Numbered from the stretch's first letter, positions 24,390-33,690 are shown. The stretch is DNA of 64,000 nucleotides from DATFRY01 sp035489015 (GCA_035489015.1 DATHKR010000290.1:1-64000); one strand, 5' to 3'. The notes: generated by a model from the letters alone, not told the origin. Numbers and translations are program-made.

Positions 24390-25601
24390 CTACATGAAGA
24401 AGGTGAACTCCTTGCCCTTGTTGGCGTGGTTGGTCAGGTGGCCCTCGATCGCCTTTTGCGACTCGAGCAGCTTGTTGACCGTGTCGTTGATCCGGTTGAT
24501 GCGCTCGCTGTAGCCCGCCTCGGCGACGGTCGACTTGCCGCCCTTGGCCAGCTGCTGGAGGACCTTGCTGGTCGGGTCGAGGCGGACCAGGCCGTCGGTG
24601 TCGAAGGTGGCGCTTCCGCCGGCCGCCAGCTTCTTCACGCCCCACGGGCCCAGCTCGTCCACCCGGTAGCGGTAGCCGGTGACCTTGGTCGCGCCGCAGC
24701 CGGCGTCGCTCGGCTTGGTCTGGCCCTCGCAGATCGGGGAGCCCAGCTGGACCATGCGGAGCGCGATCGGCTTGCCCTTCTGCGCCTCCTCGGCGGTCGG
24801 CACGTCGATGATGGCGCCGTACGCGCGCGGATCGAAGCCGGCCATGTTGGTCTGGCCCTCCTTCAGGATCCGATCGGCGTCCTTGCTGGCGGTGACGTGA
24901 GCCTTGATGAGCCCGTTGAGCTCGATCGACTCGACGTAGAACGACAGGATCGCGGCGACCAGCTGCGCGTCGAGCTCGTAGAGGTGCGAGCGGAAGACCA
25001 TCTCGATGTTCGGCTTGAGCGGCGGCAGCCCGGCCAGCTCGGCGGTGAGCTTCGCGTCACCGACGACGAACTGCGCGCTGCGCGATCGCTCGCGCCCGGT
25101 CTGCAGCACCTGCTGGATCGCGATGAGGCCGTCGCGCAGGCTGTTGGTGTCGTCGCGCACCGCCGCGGCGTCCTCGATGGTGACGTTGTACGCGTTGGCC
25201 TTGGCCGACAGCTTTCCGACCGTCACCCCGAGAACCAGCGGCACCAGCAGGATGCCGCCGAGCAGCGCGAACCTGACCGCGTGCGATCGCTTCTCGACTC
25301 GCTCGATCGGGCTCCCGTCGTGGACCACCACGATCTGCGGCTGCGCGGCGGCCGAGCCGTGCGCGGCCATCGCGTTCATCGCGCCGAATGGATCTTCCTT
25401 CGCATCCGGAATGACCGGGCGCGGCGGACCGGCTCCGGGTGGAGCGGGGATCGCACCGCCGGCGGCGCGGGTGCCGGGCGGTGCCAAGATGCCGCCAGAC
25501 GTGGCGGCTCCGGACGCGGCCGGGCCGTTCTTCTTGAGACCCAGACGAGCCTTGAGCTCGCTGATGTCCTTGGCTCCGGGTCGTTTTGAGGACTGGCTCA
25601 C
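24390..25601 (-). CDS. Uncharacterised single-pass membrane protein
   Basis: A 403-aa protein. The N-terminal 105 residues are cytoplasmic, Pro/Ala/Gly-rich and start with a helical KDISELKARLGLKKN motif. A transmembrane helix spans about 110-130 (FALLGGILLVPLVLGVTVGK). The remaining 270 residues would be periplasmic, mostly helical, with two Cys near GSPICEGQTKPSDAGCG that could form a disulfide. No family is recognised. A KARLGL motif at the N-terminus recurs in myxobacterial membrane proteins of this type. It is transcribed alone from a good upstream promoter. Confidence 0.7.
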   Translation of the reverse strand: MSQSSKRPGAKDISELKARLGLKKNGPAASGAATSGGILAPPGTRAAGGAIPAPPGAGPPRPVIPDAKEDPFGAMNAMAAHGSAAAQPQIVVVHDGSPIERVEKRSHAVRFALLGGILLVPLVLGVTVGKLSAKANAYNVTIEDAAAVRDDTNSLRDGLIAIQQVLQTGRERSRSAQFVVGDAKLTAELAGLPPLKPNIEMVFRSHLYELDAQLVAAILSFYVESIELNGLIKAHVTASKDADRILKEGQTNMAGFDPRAYGAIIDVPTAEEAQKGKPIALRMVQLGSPICEGQTKPSDAGCGATKVTGYRYRVDELGPWGVKKLAAGGSATFDTDGLVRLDPTSKVLQQLAKGGKSTVAEAGYSERINRINDTVNKLLESQKAIEGHLTNHANKGKEFTFFM

Positions 25602-25995
25602 ACGTGCCTCCGAGACGTCGTGCAGCGGGCGGCAGATCGAAAGCGCAATCTATCGGCCCCCCGCTCCGGCTGTCAAGGATACCACAAACATTCCAAGAGC
25701 ATGGCACGGGACCGCGGGTTCCTTCGCGGCGCGTCTCTCGCGGGTGGCCTGCGCCCGACTGTGGCGCCAGCGCCACTCGCGCTGTGAAGCGTCATCCACG
25801 ATTCGAGCGCGAGCGGGCTGGTCGCGTCGTAAGTGCGTGCCGCGTCTCGCCCATCTGTGCCAGCGGGCGCGGGCGCGCATGGCTCGGAAGCTGCTTTGTC
25901 CCGGTCTGGCCTTTAACCCTTCGGCCCACCCGGCGCGTCCAAGCCAGGTGCGGTCGCCGTCGATCGGAAGGCCCCCCGGTGCGCAAGGAGATGCA
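25602..25995. other. 394-base divergent intergenic region
   Basis: The region separates two divergent genes. It holds the - strand promoter described separately, and a perfect 7-bp inverted repeat GTGGCGC-CA-GCGCCAC at 25761-25776 that could be an operator. The ribosome-binding site AAGGAG (25985-25990) belongs to the + gene. The DNA around 25680-25700 is locally less GC-rich. No convincing small gene was seen. Confidence 0.6.
25648..25676 (-). promoter_or_regulatory. Sigma70-type promoter for the 25601 membrane protein gene
   Basis: On the - strand, TTGACA (25676-25671) is followed after exactly 17 bases by ATAGAT (25653-25648). The start codon at 25601 lies 46 bases downstream. Confidence 0.55.
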
Positions 25996-26907
25996 GTGAT
26001 CAAAGCCCGCTCGCTACGCCTCGCTTCCCTCGCTCTCACGGCAGCTGCGTTCAGCGCCGGTCTCTTCGCCATGCCCTCCACCGCCAGCGCCGACCGGTTC
26101 CGGGTCAGGGTCGGCGGTGGCGTTCACGTCCGCGGCCGCGCGCACGTGCGGATCGGCGGTCCGCGCTACGTGGGCGGCCCGCGCTACGTGGGCGGCCCGC
26201 GCTCCTACCGCCCGTACTATCGCCATCGCTTCCGGCCGCGCTTCTACGTCCGACCCTACGCGCGGCCCTACGTCTATTACCCCGGCGTCTACTGGGGCTA
26301 TCGCTACGCCTCGCCGCCGCCGCCCGCCTGTTACGAGGAGTGCGGCCCGTCGGCGTCGGCCTACTACTACAGCGCGCCGCAGCCGGTCGCGGTCGCGGTG
26401 GTCGCGTCGGAGCCGGACCCGCTGCCTCGCCTCGGCCTGGGCGTGTTCGGCGGCTCGGTCGACACCGAGAACAACGAGGCCGGCGCCGACCTCGGCCTGG
26501 TCGGCCGCCTGCGCCTGACCCGCCACTTCATGCTCGAGGCGGAGGTGTCGAAGACCGAGATCTCCGACGGCTCGCGCGTCGATCGCCGGGTCGGCGGCGC
26601 GCTCCTGTTCGACTTCCTGCCGTTCAGCGACTTCTCGCCGTACGTGCTGGCCGGCGGCGGCTTCGGCCAGACCGACGTCGATGACGGCCGTTTCACCGCC
26701 GAGCAGGCCTACGGCGAGCTCGGCGTAGGGCTCGAGTGGGCGCTCGGCCGCCACATCAGCCTGTTCGGCGACCTGCGCGCCGGCGCACGCGAGAGCAACG
26801 CCAGCGACGATGAGCTGTTCCTGGTCCGCGGCGGCGAAGGCGCGGCGACGGTCGACGACCAGGAGCGCTTCACCCGGGCCCGGGTCGGCGCGCTGCTCTA
26901 CTTCTAA
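25996..26907 (+). CDS. Outer-membrane beta-barrel protein with Tyr/Arg/Pro-rich N-terminus
   Basis: A 303-aa exported protein. The signal peptide spans residues 1-33 (ends ASA). The next 100 residues are rich in Arg, Tyr, Pro and Gly with a GGPRYV motif repeated in tandem. From about residue 145 there is a small barrel of amphipathic strands (LGLGVFGGSVDTENNEAGAD, then GLVGRLRLTRHFMLEAEVS), ending in the aromatic VGALLYF expected for outer-membrane insertion. The GTG at 25996 is selected because GGAG lies five bases before it and gives a full signal peptide. It resembles OmpW/opacity-type small barrels, but no specific ligand can be named. Confidence 0.8.
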   Translation: MIKARSLRLASLALTAAAFSAGLFAMPSTASADRFRVRVGGGVHVRGRAHVRIGGPRYVGGPRYVGGPRSYRPYYRHRFRPRFYVRPYARPYVYYPGVYWGYRYASPPPPACYEECGPSASAYYYSAPQPVAVAVVASEPDPLPRLGLGVFGGSVDTENNEAGADLGLVGRLRLTRHFMLEAEVSKTEISDGSRVDRRVGGALLFDFLPFSDFSPYVLAGGGFGQTDVDDGRFTAEQAYGELGVGLEWALGRHISLFGDLRAGARESNASDDELFLVRGGEGAATVDDQERFTRARVGALLYF

Positions 26908-26916
26908 AATAGAGCT

Positions 26917-26941
26917 CCCGGCGAGTGCTAGACTCGCCGGG
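26917..26941. terminator. Strong stem-loop after the beta-barrel gene
   Basis: A perfect 10-bp stem (CCCGGCGAGT / ACTCGCCGGG) with a 5-base loop begins nine bases after the TAA of the barrel gene. There is no T-tract, so it would be a weak intrinsic terminator or an RNA-stabilising hairpin. It also precedes the kinase gene. Confidence 0.55.
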
Positions 26942-27005
26942 GGATGTCACCCGGCACCGAGCTCGGCAACGCGCCGGCCGCCGCGCACCCGCGCAGGAGG
27001 CCGGC

Positions 27006-28595
27006 GTGATCCAGTGTCCGGCCTGCACCGCGCCGGTCCTCGAGATCGACGTGCGCTGCGCGGCCTGCGCCGAGCCGCTCACCACCGAGGAGGCGCGCCG
27101 CCGGGTCGGCACCAACGTGCTCGACAGCTACTCGGTGATCGATGTGCTGGGGCAGGGCGGGATGAGCGTGGTGTACCGCGCCCGCCACCTCATGACCGAT
27201 CAGGAGGTGGCGCTCAAGATCCTGCCGCCCGAGCTGGCCGCCAACTCCCAGGTGAAGAGCCGCTTCATGGAGGAGGCGCGCGCGCTGGCCCAGCTCGATC
27301 ACCCGAACATCGTCCATCTCTACAACTTCGGGCAGGAGGACGGCTGTCTGGTGCTGGCCATGCAGCTGGTGGCCGGGCAGACCTGGGAGCGGATGATCCT
27401 CGACCAGGGCCGGCTCGGCTGGCCCGCCTCGGTCGCGATCGCCATCGACGTCCTGAAGGCGCTCGAGACCGCGCACGAGCGCGGAATCATCCACCGCGAC
27501 ATGAAGCCGTCGAACGTCATGGTCCGCCCGGACGGCTCGGCGCTGGTCGGCGACTTCGGCATCGCCAAGATGACGACCTCCACCCGCCTGACCACCACCG
27601 GCCAGACGATGGGGACGGTGCGCTACATGTCGCCGGAGCAGGTGCGCGGCCAGGAGGTCGACGCCCGCACGGACATCTACTCGCTGTCGGTGACGCTGTA
27701 CGAGTCGATGTGCGGCGACACGCCGTTCGACGGCGACAGCCACTACGACATCATGGCGTCGCACCTCAACGACGACGCCCCGCCGATGGCCGATCACGGC
27801 GCCGAGGTGCCGGCCGCGCTCGAGCGATTAGTCATGGCGGGGCTGGCCAAGGACCCGGCCAAGCGCCCGGCCAGCGCGCGCGAGATGCGGCGACAGCTGG
27901 CCGAGATCCTGGCCAAGGTCCCGGTCATGAGCGAGGGCCCGGCCGGCTCCGCGACCGGGCGCGCCCGCCGGGCTCGCTTCGGTTCGCGACCGCTGCTCTG
28001 GCTCCTGCTCGGCGGGCTGGCGCTCGGCGCCGGCGGCGTGGCCGCGCTCCTGGTCGCGCGCGGCGGCCGCGGGTCCGAGCGCGGGCCGGCTCGTGCCCCG
28101 GCGCCGGCGGCGATCGCCGCGCCCGCCGATCGGACCTGGCCCGAGCCGCACATCATCCCCGGCCTCGAGGCCGCGGTCGACCGCCGCTTCGACGGCGACC
28201 AGCTGCGCGTGATGTCGGTGTCGCGGCGCGACCCGGCCCAGGTCCGCGAGCTGGTCCTGCGCGCCCGGCGCGACTTCGCGGCCAGCCTGCCCGGGCAGGG
28301 GGTGAGCGGGCGGGTCGATGCACAGCCGCTCACCACCGTCATTGTTCCGCAGTCGCTGATGTGCGATGAGCGGATCTACGAGCGTGGAGAGGCGCCGCCC
28401 GACTGCGAGACGCTGACCTACTGGTATCGTCCGCGCGAGAAGACGCTCTACCTGGTCGACGACGAGCCCGGCTTCGCGCCGAGGCTGGCCTTTGCGGTCG
28501 CGGTCGGCATGTGCCTGCACGGCCGCGCCGCCGGCTGCGACGCGGCGGCGGTCCGGTTCGGCGAGGCAGAGCTCCAGCGCGCGCCGGGAAAATGA
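27006..28595 (+). CDS. Ser/Thr protein kinase with N-terminal zinc ribbon
   Basis: A 529-aa protein. A zinc ribbon (Cys4, Cys7, Cys18, Cys21) precedes a Hanks-type kinase domain (about 40-305) with GQGGMSVVY, Lys71, HRDMKPSN (His163, Asp165), GDFGIAK and MGTVRYMSPEQ, all intact. A transmembrane helix (LLWLLLGGLALGAGGVAALLV) lies near residue 335. The roughly 160-residue C-terminal domain would be periplasmic, with CDERIYERGEAPPDCETLTY suggesting a disulfide-stabilised fold. The start GTG 27006 has AGGAGG five bases upstream and gives a complete zinc ribbon; the ATG at 26944 would add unlikely sequence. The extracytoplasmic domain could be the sensor. Confidence 0.92.
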   Translation: MIQCPACTAPVLEIDVRCAACAEPLTTEEARRRVGTNVLDSYSVIDVLGQGGMSVVYRARHLMTDQEVALKILPPELAANSQVKSRFMEEARALAQLDHPNIVHLYNFGQEDGCLVLAMQLVAGQTWERMILDQGRLGWPASVAIAIDVLKALETAHERGIIHRDMKPSNVMVRPDGSALVGDFGIAKMTTSTRLTTTGQTMGTVRYMSPEQVRGQEVDARTDIYSLSVTLYESMCGDTPFDGDSHYDIMASHLNDDAPPMADHGAEVPAALERLVMAGLAKDPAKRPASAREMRRQLAEILAKVPVMSEGPAGSATGRARRARFGSRPLLWLLLGGLALGAGGVAALLVARGGRGSERGPARAPAPAAIAAPADRTWPEPHIIPGLEAAVDRRFDGDQLRVMSVSRRDPAQVRELVLRARRDFAASLPGQGVSGRVDAQPLTTVIVPQSLMCDERIYERGEAPPDCETLTYWYRPREKTLYLVDDEPGFAPRLAFAVAVGMCLHGRAAGCDAAAVRFGEAELQRAPGK

Positions 28596-28605
28596 GCGGT
28601 TCCCT

Positions 28606-28635
28606 TTGACAGGTTTCGCGCGCGCCTTCGATAAT
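28606..28635 (+). promoter_or_regulatory. Sigma70-type promoter for the MXAN_5187-like gene
   Basis: TTGACA (28606-28611), an 18-base spacer and GATAAT (28630-28635): a near-consensus housekeeping promoter. The start codon is at 28674, preceded by AGGAGG (28664-28669). Confidence 0.7.
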
Positions 28636-28673
28636 CGCCGCTCGTCGCTCCCTCGGGCGGCGCAGGAGGTTTC

Positions 28674-30176
28674 ATGTCTCGCCCAGCTCTCGGGGCAATC
28701 GCCGCCGCCATCATCGCCGTCCTGACGGCGACCGCTTACTTCGTCACGAGCGGCATCCTGCGCGGCGGGATCGAGCGGGACGTCAAGCTGCGCGTGGCCA
28801 AGGCGCAGGAGCTCCTGATCCAGAACTCGTCGCTGGAGATGCTCGGCCTGCTGAAGCGCACCGAGGCGCTGGCCCGGGATCCCGGCCTGGTCAAGGCGCT
28901 GGTCGGCGGCAGCGGGCCCAACCCGGTCCAGGCCGAGCAGGTGTTCCAGAAGTTCCGCGCCAGCCTGTCGGCCGGCGAGGACCAGCCGGACATCATGGCG
29001 CTGACCGACGAGCAGGGCAGGCTGGTGGCGCTGGTGTCGGGCGATCGGCCGGTGTTCCGGCCCATCCCGGACACGTACCTGCGTGACGGCAAGATCAAGT
29101 ACCCGGGCCTGCAGGCGGCGCTGGGCGAGCGCCGGATCACCAGCGAGGTGTGGGACTACGAGAACCTCGGCCCGATGAAGGCGGGCGTGGCGCCGGTCTA
29201 CGACCCGGAGATCGACAACGTGGTCGGCGCGATGATCCTGGCCTACGCGATGAGCGCGACCGAGGCGCGCGCCCAGCAGAAGCTGCTCGGCACCGACGTG
29301 GCGTACTTCTACGGCGACCGGGTCTCGGCCACCAGCTTCGGACCGAGCGGCAGCGACAACAAACAGCGCGGCAGCGCCAAGCAGCAGGCGCTGGCCAAGG
29401 CGCTGTTCCAGGGGCGCGGGCTGGCCAAGGCGGCGCTGTCGAGCGAGGGCGGCCTGTCCGACGTGGTCCGGGTCGAGCTCGACGGCGACGAGTACTGGGC
29501 GACGGCGGGACGCATGCCGCGCTTCGCCACCCAGCCATTCCCGCAGGCCTACACGCCGGTGGCTGCCGGCGCGCTGGTCATGATGTCGCTCGGCGAGGCG
29601 ATGGAGCCGCTCGGCACGGTGAAGCTGGCCATCCTCCTGGTCGGGCTCGGCTCCATCGTGGTCGCGCTGCTCTCCATCTTCATCACCGCGCGCCGCATCC
29701 TCCACCCGATCGAGGAGATCGAGCTCGGGGTCAGCGAGATCATCAACGGCAACATGGAGCGCACGTTCCGCCCGGTCGGGTCCGACCTCGACGGGCTGGC
29801 CAACGCGCTCAACGTGATGCTGGCCCGTCTGCTCGGCCGTCCGGAGCCGGGCGACGAGGAGTACGACGAGGAGGGCAACGTGGTCCGGCCGAGCGGTCTG
29901 GCGGTCGACACCGACGGGCTCTCGGCCAAGGACGCCGAGGCGGTCGCGCTGGCCGCCGAGCCGGAGGGCGGCTACCTGCGCCGTCTGTTCGACGAGTACG
30001 TGGCCGCGCGCAACGCCACCGGCGAGGGCAGCGAGGGGCTGACCTTCGACGGCTTCGTCTCCAAGCTGCGCCAGAACGAGACCGTGCTGCGCGCCAAGTA
30101 CCAGTGCAGCGCGGTCAGGTTCAAGGTCGTCACCCGCGACGGCCGGGTCACGCTGAAGCCGGTCCCCATCCTCTGA
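28674..30176 (+). CDS. Membrane sensor protein resembling MXAN_5187 (dCache/HAMP-like)
   Basis: A 500-aa protein with the layout of a chemoreceptor-like sensor lacking an output kinase. A transmembrane helix spans residues 5-27, a periplasmic sensor domain 28-310 (VKLRVAKAQELLIQNSSLEM, then DIMALTDEQGRLVALVSGD), and a second transmembrane helix about 312-340. A HAMP-like segment spans about 340-385 (ARRILHPIEEIELGVSEIIN). A cytoplasmic C-terminal domain of about 75 residues (LRRLFDEYVAARNATGEGSE) has the look of the myxobacterial MXAN_5187 C-terminal domain. ATG 28674 has a strong ribosome-binding site. It probably senses an envelope ligand and signals through that small domain. Confidence 0.75.
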   Translation: MSRPALGAIAAAIIAVLTATAYFVTSGILRGGIERDVKLRVAKAQELLIQNSSLEMLGLLKRTEALARDPGLVKALVGGSGPNPVQAEQVFQKFRASLSAGEDQPDIMALTDEQGRLVALVSGDRPVFRPIPDTYLRDGKIKYPGLQAALGERRITSEVWDYENLGPMKAGVAPVYDPEIDNVVGAMILAYAMSATEARAQQKLLGTDVAYFYGDRVSATSFGPSGSDNKQRGSAKQQALAKALFQGRGLAKAALSSEGGLSDVVRVELDGDEYWATAGRMPRFATQPFPQAYTPVAAGALVMMSLGEAMEPLGTVKLAILLVGLGSIVVALLSIFITARRILHPIEEIELGVSEIINGNMERTFRPVGSDLDGLANALNVMLARLLGRPEPGDEEYDEEGNVVRPSGLAVDTDGLSAKDAEAVALAAEPEGGYLRRLFDEYVAARNATGEGSEGLTFDGFVSKLRQNETVLRAKYQCSAVRFKVVTRDGRVTLKPVPIL

Positions 30177-30202
30177 ACGGCGCGAGCCGGGCTGGCGCCG
30201 AC

Positions 30203-31384
30203 ATGGCACGGGTGCGCACGGGGCTGGAGCGAGTGCTGGGCGGCGAGGGCCCGCGCCTGGCCGGGCGCCGGCTGGCCCTCGTGGCCAACCCGACCTCGGT
30301 CAACATCGAGGTCGATCACGCGATCGATCTCCTGCTCGCCGCCGGGCTCGATCTGGTCGCGCTGTTCGGGCCCGAGCACGGGCTGCGCGGCGACGCGCAG
30401 TACATGGTCGCGGTCGGTGACGAGTCGCGCGACCGCCGCACCGGGCTGCCGGTCCACAGCCTTTACGGCCACACCGCGGCGTCGCTCAGCCCGACCCCGG
30501 AGATGCTGGCCGGCATCGACGTGCTCCTGTTCGACATCCAGGACGTCGGCTCGCGCTACTACACGTACGCGGCCACCATGGTGCTGGCCATGCGCGCCTG
30601 CGCGCGCGCCGGCGTCGAGGTGGTGGTGCTCGACCGACCCAACCCGCTCGGCGGCGAGCTGGTCGAGGGGGGCGCGGTCGAGCCCGGCTTCGAGTCGTTC
30701 GTCGGGCTCCTGCCGGTGCCCAACCGCCACGGCCTCACCGTCGGCGAGCTGGCCCGCATGTCGCGCGAGGAGGAGCGGCTCGACGTCGCGCTCACCGTCG
30801 TGCCGATGGAGGGCTGGCGGCGCGACCACGGCTTTTCCGACACCGGGCTGCCGTGGGTGTTGCCCTCGCCCAACATGCCGACCGAGGACACCGCGCTGGT
30901 CTACCCGGGCATGTGCCTGCTCGAGGGGAGCGAGGTCAGCGAGGGGCGGGGGACCACGCGCCCGTTCGAGCTGGCCGGCGCGCCGTTCGTCGACGGCCAC
31001 GCGCTGGCCGACGAGCTGACCGCGGCCGAGCTGCCCGGGGTCCGCTTCCGCCCGGCGGTGTTCACCCCGACCTTCGAGAAGCACGCCGGCCAGCCGTGCG
31101 GCGGGGTGCAGATCCATGTGCACGACCGGCGCGCCTTCCGCCCCTACCTCACCGGCGTCGCGTTCCTGCGCGCGATCCGGACCCTGTGGCCGGGCGAGTT
31201 CGCCTGGCGCACGCGCGCGTACGAGTTCGTCGATCAGGTCCCGGCCATCGACCTCCTGTGCGGGTCGGCCGCGGTGCGCGAGGGGATCGATCGCGGCGCT
31301 TCGCTCGCCGAGCTGGCCCACACCTGGGCCGCGGCGGAGGACGAGTTCCGCCGGCGGCGCGCGGCCTGGCTGCTCTATGGCTGA
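30203..31384 (+). CDS. namZ: Exo-beta-N-acetylmuramidase NamZ family (DUF1343)
   Basis: A 393-aa protein of the DUF1343/NamZ family (glycoside hydrolase GH171), which removes N-acetylmuramic acid from peptidoglycan fragments during wall recycling. Family motifs are the Rossmann-like start ALVANPTS, LFGPEHGLRGDAQ, LFDIQDVGSRYYTY, DRPNPLGG and HGLTVGELA, followed by the C-terminal domain (GVQIHVHDRRAFRPYLTGV). No signal peptide is seen, although many homologues are exported. ATG 30203 gives the usual family length. The stop overlaps nadD by 8 bases, so the two genes and the following DUF2520 gene are co-transcribed. Confidence 0.9.
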   Translation: MARVRTGLERVLGGEGPRLAGRRLALVANPTSVNIEVDHAIDLLLAAGLDLVALFGPEHGLRGDAQYMVAVGDESRDRRTGLPVHSLYGHTAASLSPTPEMLAGIDVLLFDIQDVGSRYYTYAATMVLAMRACARAGVEVVVLDRPNPLGGELVEGGAVEPGFESFVGLLPVPNRHGLTVGELARMSREEERLDVALTVVPMEGWRRDHGFSDTGLPWVLPSPNMPTEDTALVYPGMCLLEGSEVSEGRGTTRPFELAGAPFVDGHALADELTAAELPGVRFRPAVFTPTFEKHAGQPCGGVQIHVHDRRAFRPYLTGVAFLRAIRTLWPGEFAWRTRAYEFVDQVPAIDLLCGSAAVREGIDRGASLAELAHTWAAAEDEFRRRRAAWLLYG

Positions 31385-31958
31385 GGCCGCGGGGCGGATC
31401 GCACTGTTCGGCGGCAGCTTCAACCCGCCGCACATGGCCCACCAGATGGCGATGCTGGTCGTGCTCGAGACCGAGCCAGTCGACCAGCTGTGGATGATCC
31501 CGACCCACCGGCACGCGTTCGGCAAGGCGCTGGTCGCGTTCGACGACCGGCTGGAGATGTGCCGGCGCGCGGCGGCGCCGTTCGGCGCCCGCGTGGTGGT
31601 GTCCGAGGTCGAGCGCGAGCTGGCTCAGGCGCAGAGTCGCTCGTACGACACCGTCGTCGAGCTCGGCCGCCGCCACCCGGGCGCGTCGTTCCGGCTGGTC
31701 ATCGGCGAGGACATCCTGGCCGAGCGCGACGCGTGGCACCGCTGGGACGACCTGGTCGCGCTGGCCCCACCGATCGTGCTCGGCCGCGCCGGCGCGAGCG
31801 CCCCCGCCGGTGCGCCGCGTGAGGCCGCCACGCGGATCGCGCTGCCGGCGGTCTCCTCCACCGACGTGCGCGCGCGCCTGGCCCGCGGCGAGAGCGCGGT
31901 GCCCCTGGTGCCGCGCGCGGTTATGGACTATATCGCGGAGCGAGGCCTCTACAGGTGA
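31377..31958 (+). CDS. nadD: Nicotinate-nucleotide adenylyltransferase
   Basis: A 193-aa nucleotidyltransferase that makes deamido-NAD from nicotinate mononucleotide and ATP. The HxGH-type motif is in GGSFNPPHMAHQMA, with His in PPHMAH, and the ISST-type motif is in VSSTDVRARL. Length and the conserved end DYIAERGLYR fit NadD. The start ATG overlaps the namZ stop and the stop overlaps the next GTG, in a tight three-gene operon. CoaD is excluded because of the SxTDVR motif and the C-terminus. Confidence 0.9.
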   Translation: MAEAAGRIALFGGSFNPPHMAHQMAMLVVLETEPVDQLWMIPTHRHAFGKALVAFDDRLEMCRRAAAPFGARVVVSEVERELAQAQSRSYDTVVELGRRHPGASFRLVIGEDILAERDAWHRWDDLVALAPPIVLGRAGASAPAGAPREAATRIALPAVSSTDVRARLARGESAVPLVPRAVMDYIAERGLYR

Positions 31959-32899
31959 CCAGCCGGACTCCCAACGTCTTCGTGGTCGGTGCCGGCCCGG
32001 TGGCCACCGCGCTCGCGGGCGCGCTCCGCCTGGGCGGCGTCCCGGTGCTCGGGCTGTGGGCGCGCACCCCGGCCCGCGCGCGCGCGGCCGGCGCCGTCGC
32101 CGGCGTGGCCGCATTCTCCACCGCGCCGCCCGATCTCTTGCTCGAGGCCGACGTCGTCATCCTGGCGGTGACCGACGCGGCCATCCCCGAGGTCGCGCGC
32201 ATGCTGGTCGCGACCGGCCTGGTGAACCGGCACCACACCTTGCTCCACTGCTCGGGCGTCATCTCGGCAGCCGAGGCGCTCGCGCCGGTGTCGGGCCAGG
32301 TGGGCGGCATGGCCATGATGCACCCGCTGCGCGCCATCCCCGACGGCCGCGCCGCGATGCGCGCGCTCAAGGGAACCGTGTTCGGCGTCGAGGGCGACGA
32401 GCGCGGCCGGCGCGACGCCATGGCCCTGGTCGCCGCGCTGGGCGCGCGCGCGCTCGAGCTGGGCGGCATGCAGGTGTCGGCCTATCACGCGGCGGCCGCG
32501 ATGGCGTCCAACTACACCGTCGTCCTGGTCGCCGCCGCGGTCGAGCTGCTCGCCGAGGTCGGCATCGGGCGCGAGCAGGCGGTCGGAGCGATGGTCGCGC
32601 TGGTCGAGGGCACCCTGACCAACCTTCGCGAGCGTGGCCCGGAGGCGGCGCTGACCGGGCCGATCCGGCGCGGCGATCTCGCCACCGTCGAGCGGCACCT
32701 GGCCGCGCTGGCCGATCGACCGGAGCTGGACGCGCTCTACCGCGCGCTCGGCCGCCGCGCCGTCGCGCTGGCCCGCCGCGCGCCCGACCCGGCGCCGGCC
32801 GAGGCGCTCGACGCGATCGACGCGCTGGTCGACGCTCGACCGGGTGTGGGAGAAGCAGCGGCGGACCCACCCGGGGTGCGCGCTCGCCGCGCCCGCTGA
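31955..32899 (+). CDS. Rossmann-like / DUF2520 NAD(P)-binding protein
   Basis: A 314-aa protein. The N-terminal Rossmann domain (1-150) has the dinucleotide fold VGAGPVATALAGAL, then DVVILAVTDAAIPEV and HPLRAIPD. The C-terminal DUF2520 domain (about 155-285) is helical with YHAAAAMASNYTVVLVAAAV. It resembles ketopantoate-reductase/6PGDH-like enzymes often found near panB/panC or nadD. The exact substrate is not known. The GTG start overlaps nadD (GTGA). About 25 C-terminal residues are low complexity. Confidence 0.85.
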   Translation: MTSRTPNVFVVGAGPVATALAGALRLGGVPVLGLWARTPARARAAGAVAGVAAFSTAPPDLLLEADVVILAVTDAAIPEVARMLVATGLVNRHHTLLHCSGVISAAEALAPVSGQVGGMAMMHPLRAIPDGRAAMRALKGTVFGVEGDERGRRDAMALVAALGARALELGGMQVSAYHAAAAMASNYTVVLVAAAVELLAEVGIGREQAVGAMVALVEGTLTNLRERGPEAALTGPIRRGDLATVERHLAALADRPELDALYRALGRRAVALARRAPDPAPAEALDAIDALVDARPGVGEAAADPPGVRARRAR

Positions 32900-32952
32900 T
32901 CTCGTCGCTGCCAGCGCCACCATCGCGAGGGCGCGGTCGACGTCATCGCTCG

Positions 32953-32982
32953 TTGCGAGGCCGCGCGGCTCTCGCCTACGAT
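32953..32982 (+). promoter_or_regulatory. Weak candidate promoter for the 33044 gene
   Basis: TTGCGA (32953-32958) and TACGAT (32977-32982) are separated by 18 bases, 61 bases ahead of the ATG at 33044. The region is otherwise very GC-rich. Confidence 0.35.
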
Positions 32983-33043
32983 GAATGGATCACTCGTCGC
33001 GCAGGTCGTACACGCGATCGCGCCAGGAAGGGACTCGCCGCCC

Positions 33044-33607
33044 ATGTCTCCATCGTCTCGCCCGTCGCGCGCCGGCCTCGCCGCCGCCGCCACCCTCCTC
33101 GCGCTCTGCGTCGCCGTCGGCTCGGCGGGGGCCAAGGAACCGGAGGACGTCTTCCGCGGCGAGATCATCACATCGGCCAAGCGCATCCCGACCACGTCGA
33201 AGAGCAAGTCGGCCTACATCACCACGCTGCGCAAGCTCAAGACCGCGCGCTTCGCCGAGGACGCGGCGAAGAAGCAGTGGAAGATCTACTTCGCGGCGTT
33301 CTTCCGCACGCCGCTCAACGACCTCGAGGTCACGATCAAGATCTACGACATCTCGAGCGGCAAGCAGCGCCTCCTGACCGTCTTCGAGCAGTACGTGGAC
33401 AAGCGCGGCACGCACAGCCTGACCTCGCAGATGACGCTGGAGCGCGAGCAGTTCGGCGTCAATCGCAGCTTGATGATGGTGATGGAGAACCGCGGCCACG
33501 TGCTGGCCGCCGGCCGCTTCGCCATCGTCGGACAGGGCGAGAAGTACACCGGCAAGGTCGATTTCACCGAGGAGGAGGCGAAGAAGCCCGACGAGGACGA
33601 GGAGTAG
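33044..33607 (+). CDS. Exported uncharacterised beta-rich protein
   Basis: A 187-aa protein with a signal peptide (about 1-30, ends AGAKEP). The mature region alternates strands and is rich in Lys and Thr, with KIYFAAFFRTPLNDLEVTIK and IYDISSGKQRLLTVFEQYVD, and ends in a short acidic run. No Cys is in the mature part, so it is probably soluble periplasmic. No family is recognised. ATG 33044 is preferred over an upstream ATG because it directly precedes the signal peptide. Confidence 0.7.
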   Translation: MSPSSRPSRAGLAAAATLLALCVAVGSAGAKEPEDVFRGEIITSAKRIPTTSKSKSAYITTLRKLKTARFAEDAAKKQWKIYFAAFFRTPLNDLEVTIKIYDISSGKQRLLTVFEQYVDKRGTHSLTSQMTLEREQFGVNRSLMMVMENRGHVLAAGRFAIVGQGEKYTGKVDFTEEEAKKPDEDEE

Positions 33608-33690
33608 CGCGAGCGACTCGCCGGGCGGGAATCTGACGCCTGGGTCTGGCGCGGGCACCACCGGCGCAGCAAGATAGGTGGCTGGTCGGC

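Noticed and set aside
27828..30209. 793-aa - strand reading frame opposite the kinase and sensor genes
   Set aside because: Antisense shadow of two well-supported genes; low-complexity composition without domains.
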